NCBI GenBank assembly: GCA_028554795.2 | Contig: CM068842.1 | Span: 52,445,574 to 52,509,573, forward strand | Reading direction: 5' to 3' | Source: Sinohyriopsis cumingii | Taxonomy: Eukaryota > Mollusca > Bivalvia > Unionida > Unionidae | Length of the DNA: 64,000 bases | Part shown: positions 22,720 through 34,646 of the stretch, one piece after another | How the letters are laid out: each line of letters begins with the position of its first letter | Numbering within the stretch: the stretch's first letter is position 1 | Position numbers and translations under genes: made by a program | The notes under the pieces: model-generated | What the model was told of the DNA's origin: nothing | Database searches by the model: none | Seen by the model: the letters and a program-made list of their open reading frames with translations, nothing else

Positions 22720-24290
22720 TGATCATTGGGGCGACTTCTCCTGACACCTGGGATGAGTTCTCCCAGGGCGAGTTCTCCATGGGTTGAGTTCTTGCAGAGC
22801 GAGTTCTCCATAATTCGTTCGATATTTTGCAAGATTTAGATTCGGACATAGAAGTTTCTGAGATTGAATCGTCAGAAGAAGAGGCTGTTAACAGCGATGG
22901 TGATAGAGTTCTTGCGGATCTAGCAGATTGGGCGATCATCTTCGGCCTGTCCAAATCAATGATTTTAGTGGACCAAATCCCGGACCTAGAACGAACATGG
23001 ATAAGAAAAAAAAGAGAAATTGATTTATTTTAATGTGTTATTTCCAGTGGAACTGTACTCGGACATTGCAAACAAAACCTAAAGCATATGCCCAAAAATG
23101 CATCTTGGTATCACCAAAGAAAAGGTGGTATCCAACACCAGACGAAATAAAAGCTCTGATTGGGGCTCATTTTATTATGGAAGTCCTTCCAGCACCAGTC
23201 CAAAATATGTATTGGTATAAGGACAAAGTTTTCCATACTTCCTGCATTGAACTGAAATTTAGTTGTGCAAGACACAGAAATATTTTCATGTGACTGACAC
23301 CAGCAACAAACACCTCGAAGAACATCTGGTCACGACAAACTGGCACACATTCGACCAATATTGGAGTGTAACCGCAACACATGCACTATAGAATAAAAAC
23401 CACGTTGTGACGTGTCGATTGACGAAGGAATGATTGGATTTTCAGGATGACTGGGCTTTAATCAGTACGTGCCTTTAAAACCGACAAAGAGAACAAAGAG
23501 AATTGAATCTTGGATAAAGGGTTGTTCTTGATTTGATGGAACATTTATTTCGTTTTGGACACCTTGTCTATATCAACAGTTATTTTTATAACTACAGACC
23601 TATTTCTTCAGCTTTGACAAAAAGGTACGTATGGCTGCAGAACAGTTAGATCAAATCGAAAGGGTCTTCCATCTGGATTACAAAAAGTAAAGCTGAAGGA
23701 GTAGGGCCAAAGCAAAATGAAACAAAAAAGAAACATGAGAGTTACAGTTTGGTGTGACAAGAAGAATATCACTATACTGTGTTCCAACCGTGATGGTGAG
23801 GCCACATCTGTTAGCCAGAAGCAGAAAGATGGTTCCATCAAAGATATTCCATGTCCACTCCCAGTCAAACTTCAAATGTCCATGAATGGAGTAGACCATG
23901 GCGGATCAAATGCGAGCAACTGGTAGAAAGTCCTTGATATGGTGGAAGTATCTGGGTTCTTTTTCCTTTTCGATATATCAATAGTAAATTCATATTTGCT
24001 GGTGAAAGAATCGCGGAACCATAACATCGTCACCAAAAACAACAGGGAAAGAGCTAGAACCTAGTTGGAATTTAGAATGAATCTTGCACATCAACTACTT
24101 GGAGGATTTGTAGGTGAAAGGAAAAGAGAAGTAGAAGTTCAACCCCCACATCAGCAAGGTTTTCTTAATGGGCAGTGGTCATGCCAAAGACAAAAAACTG
24201 CAAAATGTGTTCACTGAACAAAGTTCGATCTGAACCACCAGCAGGATGTGAACAATGCCAAGTAAAAGTATGTGCAAATTAAGATTTTCT
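22720..24290 (+). pseudogene. piggyBac-type transposase remnant, copy 1
   Basis: Three separated parts of a piggyBac transposase are readable on the plus strand. The N-terminal part is acidic (22,827-23,033, with 'DSDIEVSEIESSEEE'). Next is the start of the conserved domain with 'WYPTPDEIKALIGAHFIM' (23,033-23,293). The third part begins at 23,717, contains 'PCPLPVKLQMSMNGVDHGGS' and continues into the hydrophobic 'FFLFDISIVNSYLL'-like segment (near 23,953-24,002). The middle of the catalytic domain is heavily degraded (23,300-23,700), and the C-terminal cysteine-rich zinc-binding region is only a trace near 24,200-24,270. Stops and frameshifts make it inactive. A short array of 'gagttctcc' phrases (22,756-22,811) lies just upstream. 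Terminal repeats with flanking TTAA were not identified. Confidence 0.85.
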
Positions 24291-27200
24291 GGTTTATTTC
24301 AATGAAATTAAGGGATAATATCATATTTCTAAAAATGTTGCACATAATTTTGTAAGTAGTGGATAACTGAGTTGTGAAAGACTTGGACAAATATGAAGAA
24401 AAAAAAACAGATCACTGTGTAGACAAATTCCTTTAGAATAATTGGTGAAAATTTCGTGGATTTTTATTGCATATAAGAAGAGAAATTAAGGTAAGGGTGA
24501 ATGCATGTGCATGATGTTTACAAAATTTACCAAATAGGTAAAAACTCTCTGGGGCACAAGCAGTTAGACACATCTCACTGTTGCTGGGGCATGGCATCAG
24601 TGATACTGATAACAGTGCTGGGGCTGGATAAGTTAAAAGATAGAATTGGTTCATCATAGAATCAAGTGATCATTTGAAGTCACTGCCTTGTACAACTTCA
24701 TAACCTGCTTATTTCCTGTTCACTAAAACTTCAATGTGGCTGTTATTGGTGGTCCTTTCGCTTTTTCTTCTCCAAACTCTCTACTGTCTCACCTCTTTCG
24801 GCCCTCAAACTTTGTTTGGGTAGGTGAATACATAAGTATGTAGATACTTAGATAAATAGGTAGGTAGATACATCCGTGGTTCTATTTCCCCTTTTAAAAT
24901 AAACAGAGAAGCCAAATCTTCTGTTAGATATCCTACTAGGAATAGATCATTACTCCCATCTGGTTATGTCAGTTATCGTCCTATCGGAATTCAAACAGAT
25001 ACAAAAGGCTATCTGGTCAAGCCAAACATGGCAGACCATAAACAAACCTAGTTTCATAAGATTAATGTACTTCCTAATGGCTATTTCATCACTGACTCAC
25101 ATTAACATCATACAAGACATAACAGTTCCGTTCTCATCTCATTTACACAAATGAATGTATGAAATTCATTATATGGCTTAAATACGTTATTTTCAGTGAA
25201 TACACACATTCAAGTCTTTAGAATACATGAAATCTCACTTTAGAGCTTAACAACGTTAATTTCAGTCAATATGCACTGAAGTTTTTATCATATGTGAAAT
25301 CATCTAAGATCAGAGAAGTCACACAGATTCTCGTAACTCATATCAACTAAAGTAATGCATGAAATTTTAGAATACCTGATTCCTATAACAATCAAGATCA
25401 CAAATTCAAACAATTCGTCAAACTTATATAAAGAAGAGCATTGTACGAATTCAGATAGATGAACACAGTATTACTCATATCAAGAAAACTGATCTGTGGA
25501 CTAAAACAAATAAATTCATGCAAACATAAGCAAATAAATTTAAGTAAATCATTATATTGGTATCAATGAATTACATGAGATTGATGCAAATACTTTGTGC
25601 TTTCAAGCTTTGCTCACTTCTACCACCAGAATTGTGTACGTTGACTTTCCAGACATCCAGTCCCTTGGATAAATGTTTTATGAGAGAATTTCTTCTAAAT
25701 TCAATCTTAGAGTCTCCTATATTTTATCCTCTTGCAGGAAAACGTAGACTAAATTTTGCAATGAGGCATATGAAAACCAAGAAATTTCATGTGGGAAACA
25801 TGCCCCTTATTTAGTGTAACCAATCAGGATTAAATATATCAACTGCCTTTTATAACTAGGCACCAAAATTGCGGTCAGCCTGACTTCTAGATTTCCAAAT
25901 AACTAATTCTGGACAATCTCAACTCTTGACATTTTTTATACAATGATCGAAGTTAACCTTTTCCTTCCAGTCTGACTGTTAAATAAACAAAGGCCTAATT
26001 AAGAATCCCTTCCTTTCATGACATACATTAAAAATCATTGCAGTATAGTGATTTAACATGCACCTGTCCCCATAAATCTAATTAATTGTTCTCTTGCCCA
26101 AATTAATGTGCTCTTTATAGATCAGCAGAAATCTGAACCCTTACAATAACTATTCTGAAAAAGATGAAAAAACATAAAGATGGTTTTGTGAACATTATAG
26201 TTATCTTTTATCTATAGCTAGGAAATGTAGTGTGTATCAATAACCAAAAGAATGAAATAAATGAAGTCGAGTGTGACTCCACAGTGTTGTGAACCTTGTA
26301 AATATGTTTGTTTTTAAAAAAAATGGCTGACTTGTTGATTTGTATTGGAGAAGCTTCTCGTTTTGAATAAAAATGTAGTTTAGTGTGTGTGTGTCTTCTT
26401 TTCTCATAAAAAATAAATCTCCCTACTATAATGTGTGCTTGTTATTTGAGGGTTTCATGATCTGAATATAAAGTGGTGTGAGTATAAAGACAGACTAACT
26501 TTGCTTGTGTAATAGAGTGTGTTTGGTATGTTTGGTGATTGTACGTAAATTGTTTGGTATTTTTAAAATGGTTTCATTTCCCAAAAATTGTTTTTTGTTT
26601 GTAATAGTGTCTTTGTATGTAAGTGTATTGGTATGTAAAAAGTTGAAAAGAGGGTTTCTATTAGTTCCATACTACTATCTCTTTTGGATGTTCTGTATGT
26701 GATGCGTAGTTTGTGTGAGGGGGTATGTTTCTTCAAATTGGTGCTTCAGGCATATAAAGTGAAGCATTTGCCTGTCTGGATTGACTTGTCTCAGTGACGT
26801 GTCTCATTGACAACCTCATTGTCTCACCGACAAGGAATGAACAGAATGTTTTGGTGGAGGTTGAGTATGTTCTAGAAACAATAATGGTCTATTGGAGGTA
26901 CCAAGCCAGTCTTGTGTTGGTGACAAAGTAAGTGGCAACTGTATAAAGCAAGGGAACTTGTCAAAGAGTTATGGTTGGTGAAGATATTAAAGGGTTCTTC
27001 ACCTTTCAACACTGTTGAGTGGGTAAATTGAAAGAGGCTTTAGATTTCATGGCACTGTCAGAATTTTTTATTATTAAGGAGATATTAGTCTGAACAGATT
27101 GGTCTTACCTACCAATAATAAGTGTGATTTGGGGAGCATATGCTTTAAAGATGATAAAAAAAAACATGTGAGAAAAGTGATGGAAAAGGAAGTGGTAATG

Positions 27201-27584
27201 ATAAAGGTTACCTTGGCAAAAGAGATAAAGTTAAAAGAAAATAGAGAAAAAAGCAGAATTTAACATGTTAAATGAAAACTGGATGAAGGTGCAGGAGCAT
27301 AAAAAGTTAAGAGCAATGGGACATCCATAAAGAAGAGAAAAAGAAAGGAACAGTACTAGACAAACTGAGGAGATGGTGGAAGAAGTGGACGAAATAGAAG
27401 AAACCAATGGCTCTTTTCAGGGCCCCTCCTATGCCTCAAATCGATATACTCATTGCCCACCAAAATTGTCTTTATTTTGTGTAAGTATTTGTTCGCATGT
27501 GTGTCTATGCTTTGTTTGTACCTATAAACCCTTTGGTCCCTATAAATCTATTCCACATAACCTTTTCCATACCTACCTAGAGTA
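24291..27584. other. Non-coding region, no gene recognised
   Basis: AT-rich sequence with scattered short frames of fewer than 90 codons. A degenerate ~68-bp tandem array lies at about 25,150-25,310, and a (GT)n run at 26,382-26,394. No exon with good coding character was found. Confidence 0.45.
25150..25310 (+). repeat. Degenerate ~68-bp tandem repeat, copy 1
   Basis: The phrase 'gaat..atgaaat' followed by 'gcttaa.a.cgtta.tttcagt.aata' occurs at 25,153 and 25,221, and a third weaker unit starts near 25,290. Confidence 0.6.
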
Positions 27585-27800
27585 ACACATTTTGAGATCA
27601 ACTTGAACACTGTTACTAAGTTCTGATCCAATTGAGGTCAGCCACTTGTAACCCTGTTCCCATTTTTCCCCAGTATCCAATACTGTAATGTCACTTATAG
27701 TAATTTTCCACTGACCCCTTAGTGGCCTTCCCATGTTAATTTCTTATCAGACCCTATACATTTTGCTGCCATTTTCTCTATATAAAACCGTAAAACTTCT
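27585..27800 (-). repeat. Dispersed repeat DR1 (minus copy, unit 1)
   Basis: It is the inverse of 14,275-14,500. On the minus strand it belongs to a 67-codon frame (27,719-27,922) whose inner part reads 'LRFYIEKMAAKCIGSDKK' and ends 'TWEGH'. The frame extends to the right of the shared block, so this copy may preserve more of the parent element than the 14-kb copy. Confidence 0.8.
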
Positions 27801-27922
27801 GAGAGCATACAAGCACCTTTAGCATTGCTGATTAAAGCTGCCCCACCCACTGCTGACAAGTCAACCAACTTCTTGGAACATGTACTATACATTTCATGTG
27901 AATAATTTTCATCTTTCATCAA

Positions 27923-28975
27923 CCAAGATTTGTAATGCTCTACTGCTCATGTCAAACTCTATCTTGGAATTCTGAAAGCTAATTGGATTGGCAATCGTCT
28001 CAAGTGAATCAAATGGTGTTGACAATACTTTGTGCACATTTTTAGTTAGTCTCGTGACATCCTTTGATTGAAAGATATGTTACAATAAACATTTTTAAAA
28101 AAAATAGTATTTGAAGAAATTGTTTGTTGAATTTTATTTCAGTACTCAAATATATGAATGGAAAACATACATAAATATTTAATAAATGTCTCTTTGCAAA
28201 TTCAAATTAAAACATGATGGTATATGATGTAACATGATAATCAGGTCATGACCTCATTGTGGATCTATATTTAGCTCATGTGCTATACATTATATAGTGA
28301 CTTGTAATATCTACCAGCGGCACTTAAATGGACTGCCATTTTTCTTCTTTTTATTACCGTTATGAGACTGAACTTCTGCTATTAAAGTTTAAGTACTATC
28401 AAGTACTTTTGATTGAACAAAATTTTCATTTTCAGGCATTTTCAAGCCTTGACACTGCCATAGTAAAATTCAAACACTTTCAATATTTTCAAGGATCTGT
28501 ATCAACCTTGTGGTAGGTGAACCCAGTCCCATCCAATATCCCCACTTAGGATCGACTAGAGTCCAAGGGGTGGGTGGGTTGTCTGCTGCTTAATGAGACA
28601 AGTGGGATAATGAACTCAATAACTAGAGGCAGAAACCAGCAGCCCGAGCAGAGAAGGGTAACTGACCTAACCTTCTGCTGTCTTGTGAAATCCTGGTCCC
28701 AGGAAAATGACTGTACGAGCTCCAGGCCAATCACAGAGTGCAGGAGCAACAGAAAATCTGGATGAGAGGAAGTCTCAGAAAGTCGACTGGGGAGAATCTT
28801 CGTGATGGGTACTGAACCTTGTGTTTGGAATGTATTCAGCACCTAATTCTATTTGAGTCGTCAATATCTATGGTTATCCTCCACGAGAATAACAGTTCAT
28901 ATTTTATCTGTATTACATTATACCACATTATTTATATTAGTCATTTTTGCAGAATACTTTTTCTTGTTTCAGTCT
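27923..28975. other. Non-coding stretch, nothing firm
   Basis: A 98-codon minus frame (28,546-28,842) overlaps a 63-codon plus frame (28,574-28,765) in a segment with more balanced composition than the flanks. This could be a decayed retroelement piece, but no motif supports it. Confidence 0.35.
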
Positions 28976-28979
28976 CAGT

Positions 28980-29260
28980 AACATTTACCTTTGACCTATT
29001 GACCCAAAAGTGATAGGCTCCTCTTTGTCTCAAATGCAGGACATCCACAAAGAGTGGTCATAGATCTTTCTTATCTTAAATGCAAGCAATTAACACATTC
29101 TGGTCTAGGTATCTGATGTACAAGTCAAGTTACTGTGTTGAAATAGTTTCCCTGCATTAGTCCCTATGACCTTTGACCTCTGAGCTTCAAATCCCTTGGA
29201 TTCTTTCTTGCCTGAAATGCAATCTACTAACAAAAGGCTGGATATGGTAGATGGTGGTGA
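28980..29260 (+). repeat. Dispersed 'TTTGACCT' repeat, two diverged ~180-bp units, copy 1
   Basis: 'cctttgacctattgacc' near 28,987 and 'cctttgacctctgagc' near 29,168 begin two segments that share 'tctt.tctcaaatgca' or 'cttgcctgaaatgcaa' style continuations. I recognise the general style as a dispersed or tandem repeat of molluscan genomes; the family name is not known to me. Confidence 0.55.
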
Positions 29261-30931
29261 ACTTCTTCCTGATCACTATGGCACTACCCAGGGACATAAC
29301 CCTGGGGCAACAGCAGGTTAGCAAGAAAGAGAAGTGTATTATTCAGCTATCAAGTAACTCAGTGAGGGGTTAAAAATTTAATACTGGAAAAAAATAATAA
29401 CCTAAAATTGTCTCCTAATTCCATATCCCTATTTTGTGTCTAACCCAAGGGACAGAAGCAGTAAAGGAAAAAAAGGGAAGTTTGGGAATATAAAATATTG
29501 CAAATTTATAGTGAACTGGATAAAAAGTTTAATAAAACAAGAGTGGAATAAAAAAATGCACACCCAGATCTACACTTACATATTGTGTTCGTTGATCATG
29601 GTGTTTCCTTTCTGTTCAAACTTATATGCTGATTAAAAAGATGAGCCAGTATGTCTAAACACGATACAACTGCAGACTGTAGTTGGATGCAAATAAAAGC
29701 AATTTTCAAGATCAGGCCTGGAGATCATAAAACCCATGACTTAGGTTTGACAATTTGTCTGAATCATCAATCACAAAGGATGTTACTTTGGTAAGCTAGT
29801 TTAAAACTGGCTGATATTAGACACCCAATCTCAGACTCAGGTTCCAAGTTTTCTAATCACAAGACCAGGTCTCATATTCAAGTAATTCCACAATGATTGT
29901 TATACTGTTACATAATTTCACTCAATATTTAACTACATTCATCAACTAAATAAATTGCAATTTTCCAATTTTTCATACACAAATTACTTTGTTCATTTTT
30001 ATATATAAAAGATCGAGACTAGGTGAGTACTCCTGTTAAGGACATTTGTGAATCATGGGTAGTCTTATTTAAGAAACATTCCTGAAATTTCTCCTTAAAC
30101 TGAGTATATGTACTATCTGTGTCAACAAGTATAGATAAAAACAAAAGCTAAAACTTGTTAGCTGTTTGAAAGTGTGCTCATTTATGCTGATGGGAAGAGG
30201 TTAAAATTCATCAATTTGTGGGATATCCCTATGGATAAATTAAACACTTTCCCAGAAACAAACAAAAAATATTGATCAAAGGACTTAATGTACAGGTTTT
30301 CAAACTTTTTTGTGTGGAAATTCTTGATTGCAATAAGACAGGCACAGCAAGAACATTTTAACAAATTCAAAAAAATCAATTTAATTAATTTTTAGATGTT
30401 TAGTGAAATCTGAGAAAGAATAATACTGGTATTTATCTATTGGACAATCAACTGCTTAAGTGATTCCTGGAATAAGTACACGACAACAGTTATCCCAAAT
30501 GGTCCACAAACCTTTTGTTATCTGAATCAACAATGTTTAAATACCATTAAAAGGCAGTATGCAAAACAATGATTAAACAAAATATTTGTTTAAGTATTAA
30601 AAAAAGAGTCATTCCCAACAAAGATTCAATACAGACAAAAGAAATTCATATTTATGTTTTGATTCTGATATAAACTTTTACTTCTTGATAAAAATGGAAT
30701 AATCTGTTTTGGGTTAAAGCAACTCTACTTAATGTCATTCATTTTTATATCAATACCTTTGTTCCTTTAAGATCTCCCCTACAGAAGATAATTACATCAT
30801 GGGATTGTGCATAATTTTGCCATGTATCCGGTGACACTGTATTTTTCAGTTACAAAAATAAAAAAAATTTAATATTTAGATGGAAGACTTTTTTCTTGCA
30901 ATGAACATGTTCAGACTGGTATAATTGTCTT
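29261..30931. other. AT-rich non-coding region
   Basis: No gene recognised. If the exon at 30,932-31,225 is real, this stretch holds its 3' untranslated region and downstream flank; a weak polyadenylation-signal variant (attaaa on the minus strand) lies near 30,869-30,874. Confidence 0.4.
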
Positions 30932-31225
30932 TCAATCTGAGAACCAGTCACTCCATTCCCAATCTTCAGATCGATATACTCTCCAAATATAGAAACAATT
31001 CACCATAATTATTTGCAAAATTCGTCCAAGAACAATATCTTGTGGCCAGATTTGATCCAATGCAGCACTCCACCATGATGGTTCCGCAGCCAGACTGCTA
31101 CATTGGTTAAACAAACGTATTGTCGATTGTGTTACCATGAATATGATAGCAAATTTTACAATCAGTGGAGATCGCCATGGTAACACTATAGGGGCTGCAT
31201 CTTCTTCTTCTAACGACTTTTCTGA
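30932..31225 (-). CDS. Candidate 3'-terminal coding exon of a membrane protein gene, copy 1
   Basis: On the minus strand a good splice acceptor lies immediately upstream: a run of about ten pyrimidines, then 'ccag' (complement of 31,226-31,229). It opens into 97 uninterrupted codons ending in TGA at 30,932-30,934. The predicted segment starts 'SEKSLEEEDAAP', has two hydrophobic stretches ('LIVKFAIIFMVTQSTIRLF' and 'IVLGRILQIIMVNCFYIW') separated by a Trp-rich polar loop, and ends with the acidic, aromatic 'EDWEWSDWFSD'. The composition is that of a real conserved protein, unlike the surrounding frames. The open frame continues upstream to 31,627, but there it runs through a SINE, so that part is not coding. 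I do not recognise the family and did not find other exons. Confidence 0.55.
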   Translation of the reverse strand, partial: SEKSLEEEDAAPIVLPWRSPLIVKFAIIFMVTQSTIRLFNQCSSLAAEPSWWSAALDQIWPQDIVLGRILQIIMVNCFYIWRVYRSEDWEWSDWFSD

Positions 31226-31447
31226 CTGGAAAAAAAAAAGATATCGAATTAGAAAATTGCTGATTTCTATTATTATAACATAAAAGCACGTAAAATCAAC
31301 AGATACTGATATTGTATCCTTGATGTTAACCCACCTTTTATATACTGCATTTATATCTCGTGTAACAATGATATGTTCCTTATGCTTGGTAGTGAGAAAA
31401 GAGTAAGATATCCTGAACGAGACATGACTTTGATAGAGGAAGGATGT

Positions 31448-31640
31448 GAAAACATTGGGTGTGTGTGTGGGTGTGTGGGGGGTTAATGGCACTTTCAACA
31501 CATTATTGGCTATTTCATGCCAAAGTATCTTTCCCAAAGACGCAGGCAGCAAACCCTGGCTGGCCTGCAAGGGCTCTGAACCCACAACATGTGGATGAGT
31601 CGGATGCTCATACAACTGAACTACCACAGTTCCCTATTCG
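31448..31640 (-). mobile_element. tRNA-derived SINE, family C (minus strand, copy 1)
   Basis: On the minus strand an A-box-like 'gtagttcagttgtatgagc' (complement near 31,605-31,623) and a B-box-like 'gggttcagagccct' (near 31,568-31,582) define a tRNA-like head. It is followed by 'tttgggaaagata' and a (AC)n tail (plus-strand GT run at 31,457-31,478). The apparent 231-codon minus frame runs through it. Confidence 0.7.
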
Positions 31641-31841
31641 AGGCAGAAAAGTCTTACACATGGTCATTTGCAGCTGATTTGAAGCATCTTTTTTTTGTGA
31701 TCTTTGCTGTACTCAAACATTAGAATTCACAGACTGCTTCAGTACAGGTTTTCTTTCTTTTTTTCTTTTACAAAACAATTTTTGGTTTGCAAATTATATA
31801 TTTATTTTGTAATTCAACGAGTAAGAATAACATTCATATAT

Positions 31842-31944
31842 CATAGTGTGCCAAGTTCAAATGCTTGATAAATCCATAATGATCTGGATACTGGGATTTT
31901 ATTTCCTTCATGTTCTGGCAAACATTTGAACTTGGCACACTATG
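31842..31944 (+). repeat. Perfect 22-bp inverted repeat with 59-nt loop, copy 1
   Basis: Arm 31,842-31,863 (starting 'catagtgtgccaag') is the exact reverse complement of 31,923-31,944. The loop is AT-rich. It could be the complete or partial footprint of a small foldback transposon (MITE) or a transcribed hairpin. No obvious target-site duplication flanks it. Confidence 0.95.
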
Positions 31945-32049
31945 CTTCACCTAACAGGTTTAATAATTATATCCTGGAACTAAGGTATGAGTATGAGTGT
32001 TGGAATGTTTTTTTTATAAAAAAATTCAGTCATATCGCTACAATGTTTC

Positions 32050-32205
32050 CAGTGTGACAGTTTATAGTGATGTCTAGCTCTTAATGCTGAGCGCCAAGTG
32101 AGGCAGCTTAAGTACCATTTTTTTAAGTCTTTGGTATGACTTGGCCGGGGTTTGAACCTGCAACCTCCCGCATCTGCAGCAGAGGTATGAAAACTTGAGC
32201 TACTA
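32050..32205 (-). mobile_element. tRNA-derived SINE, family A (minus strand, copy 1)
   Basis: On plus it reads 'cttaatgctgagcgccaagtgaggcag', 'aagtctttggtatgac' and 'ggggtttgaacctgcaacctc'. This is the reverse of the 16,119 copy's head and proximal body. It has a short internal deletion relative to the 8.5-kb copy, jumping from 'gatgtctagc' to 'tcttaatgctg'. Confidence 0.82.
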
Positions 32206-32239
32206 GTGACAGGTACATTGCGAAGGGCCTGCTCACTGC

Positions 32240-33660
32240 AATTTGCTTGTCATGATCTGTAATAGAGGGACTTGGACATACTGAGATACCACAAATAGAG
32301 AATGGATAATCAGGGGATATTAATCCTCTGAAAGATGATCTGCAAAGCTGGAAAATCAACTCATTCAACAAATATTGTGATGCATAATAAATCTGGTTGA
32401 AATCTCTAATTAAAAGTTATGCTGCAGAAACCAAAGTTAAGAGAGACAGGCAATCAGGGGCCATAACTCTTCTAACACGGGAAATAAAATTCATTTAAGG
32501 TGTCATCAGCAAATGCATGCAAAATTCAACTGAGATCCAACAAATCCATAGTAAAGATGGCGCTCTAAAGTTTCATATTTTCCGTAGGGTTAGGATTTTA
32601 AAGAAAAAGAATTTCCCCAGCTTTCCTTACTGGTTATACTGGCTATTTAAAAAAGACCTTTTATATCTTAGGCATAATTAAAAGAACCTTTAATTCACTT
32701 TATTTTGGTGTATGATGGACGGGTGTAATATGGGTTATAGAGTATACAGCTTGGCCTTACTTCAAATGTGCTCCTTTCAAAAAAGTGCAAGCTCTACTTG
32801 GTCATTTTCACTTCCTGAACTTAAGAGGTAAATTGTATAAAAAGAGCTGATAACTTTTTTTTACATTTTATATATTTGGTAATTCATTCATTGCACTTTC
32901 AGAAGCTGGTATTGTCTAATCTGGCAAAATTCATTTTCCCTATTTTAATAGCTGCTATGTATAGTGTACTTTAGACTAATTCAGACTGATTTTTTAACAC
33001 AAGGGAGCAGTTATTTTAATTAGCAATGTGCTTAAATCATGTAAAATTTCCAAAAGTACAATATCCAAAGAAATATCATCTACATTACATTACTGTAGCA
33101 TATAGGTATGCCAACATTCTCTCCACTGTGCATGTTTTAAATGCAAACTACTTCACCTTACATACGTCACTCTCTCTAAAGTACATATTAATTGGTGAGC
33201 ACCCCCAAAGTAAAACTGCAGAAACTAAAATCAACAGGGCAGGCAATCAGGGGGCATAACCCTTGTAAATGATATTGTGGATTGCTGAAAATCCAACAAA
33301 CCTTTGTGACGTTTTGCTGCATAAAGCAATGTAAGAAGGACATATATATCAGGCAACATAACACTGTAAATCCTTGAAAATGAACTCATTCAACATCTGA
33401 TGAATATAAAGCCAGGTACCAAACATAGTTGAAATCAAACAAACCTTAGTAAAGTTTTGTTGAAAAAACCCAAGTCAAGTGCACAGGCAATCTGGGAGTA
33501 TAACTCTTGAACTTGACAACACAGATGTAAATGAAACCATTTAGAGGTCTCATCAATATAAAACTGCATACAGAATTTCATTGAAATCCACAATCTTGCT
33601 AAAATTATGCTGCAGAAAAGAAGTATGGGTAATCCTGTAGATATGTCTTGGAACATTGGA
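32240..33660 (+). repeat. Degenerate dispersed/tandem repeat array DR3, copy 1
   Basis: A set of phrases recurs several times at roughly 110-150 bp spacing in parts of this stretch: 'gttgaaat', 'caacaaac..ttgt', 'gctgcagaaacc', 'caggcaatcaggg' and 'cataac.ct'. Clear examples are near 32,400-32,480, 33,215-33,260, 33,330-33,380, 33,430-33,510 and 33,590-33,640. The middle (about 32,560-33,200) is less repetitive. I recognise the style from molluscan genomes, but the unit and family are not named here. Confidence 0.7.
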
Positions 33661-33919
33661 AATCAAACTCAAGGTCTCAATAAATAAAAAAAAACAATCT
33701 TAATTCAGTTAATATTTAACAAACGTGGATAAAGATATGCAGTGGAAACCAGCAGCAAGAGATGGGCAAACACCCCCCAAAATGTGGTATCGATATTAGG
33801 GGAGGGATACCCCCATCACGAAGTGCCGTTTTTGCAATCCTGTCCTAACAAAAATGTAAGACAGTCAAGGACAAAAATGAGATGAATTACCATCAGCCAA
33901 AAAGGATACATTTTGTAGT

Positions 33920-34011
33920 TGGGGCTTAAAAAGATGTGGAATTTTTTCTTACCAAAGGCCATTTAGAGGCTTGTATATAAGCCTGGTTGGAGCACACAAA
34001 AAAGCAAAAGG

Positions 34012-34042
<31 letters not shown>

Positions 34043-34092
34043 TAATAATAATGATAATAATAATAATAATAATAATAATGATAATAATAATG

Positions 34093-34132
<40 letters not shown>

Positions 34133-34632
34133 TAATAATAATGATAATAATAATAATAATAATAATAATGATAATAATAATGAGGACTTTGTATAGACAA
34201 CACCTGTATGATAAAAAACATATAATGATATGATTACAAAAACAAACACCATGAAATTAGAAAACATTAACAAAACATGCTGAGAATATTTAAGGTAGGA
34301 AACATTATTAGGTCTTTAAGTTTGTTCTTGCAGTCGAAATAAGTGAGTTTTGAGAGCCCTCTTGAATGGGATCATGACTACACCCAAGTCAGTGATGTTT
34401 TATATGCTATTTCACTGGTAATTATTAAGTTTGCAAGTTGAACTTTTTCATGTGCATGAACATACCCACTGGCGAATCAGTGTGAAAAAAACTTTTCGAG
34501 ATTCAGAAGCTGTTCAATCTGAATTTTAATTTGTAATCAAGCACTGCCCCAACAAGTCAATTCTGGGTGCTAAAACAAACACCCTTAATGGGTACGAGGG
34601 GGGGCCCAGGCAAGTGCACCCATTTAACACCT
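33920..34632 (+). repeat. Dispersed repeat DR2 with internal ATA/ATG microsatellite, copy 1
   Basis: It is the inverse of 63,640-64,000. Shared blocks in order are 'ttaccaaaggcca', 'gaggcttgtatata', 'cctggttggagca', 'gcaaaagga', 'gtttgcaagttga', 'gattcag', 'tgggtgctaaaa' and 'ggcccaggcaagtgcaccc'. Here the repeat is expanded by a 173-bp trinucleotide array after 'gcaaaag' and by extra sequence. The family is unknown; it may be a non-autonomous transposon. Confidence 0.88.
34011..34183 (+). repeat. (GAT AAT AAT...)n trinucleotide microsatellite, copy 1
   Basis: An ATA/AAT run with 'gat' interruptions in an irregular but defined order. All frames are open across it, giving artefactual poly-Asn, poly-Ile, poly-Leu and poly-Tyr ORFs on both strands. 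Confidence 0.98.
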
Positions 34633-34646
34633 TTTCAGTCACTCGA

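Noticed and set aside
30932-31627. 231-codon minus-strand ORF as a complete gene
   Set aside because: The upstream half runs through a SINE, its (AC)n tail and AT-rich intron-like DNA; only the last 97 codons after a good splice acceptor have protein-like composition.
33926-34273. Long Leu/Ile/Asn/Tyr homopolymer ORFs on both strands (and their duplicates at 50,847-51,194)
   Set aside because: They are translations of a trinucleotide microsatellite; all frames are open for that reason alone.
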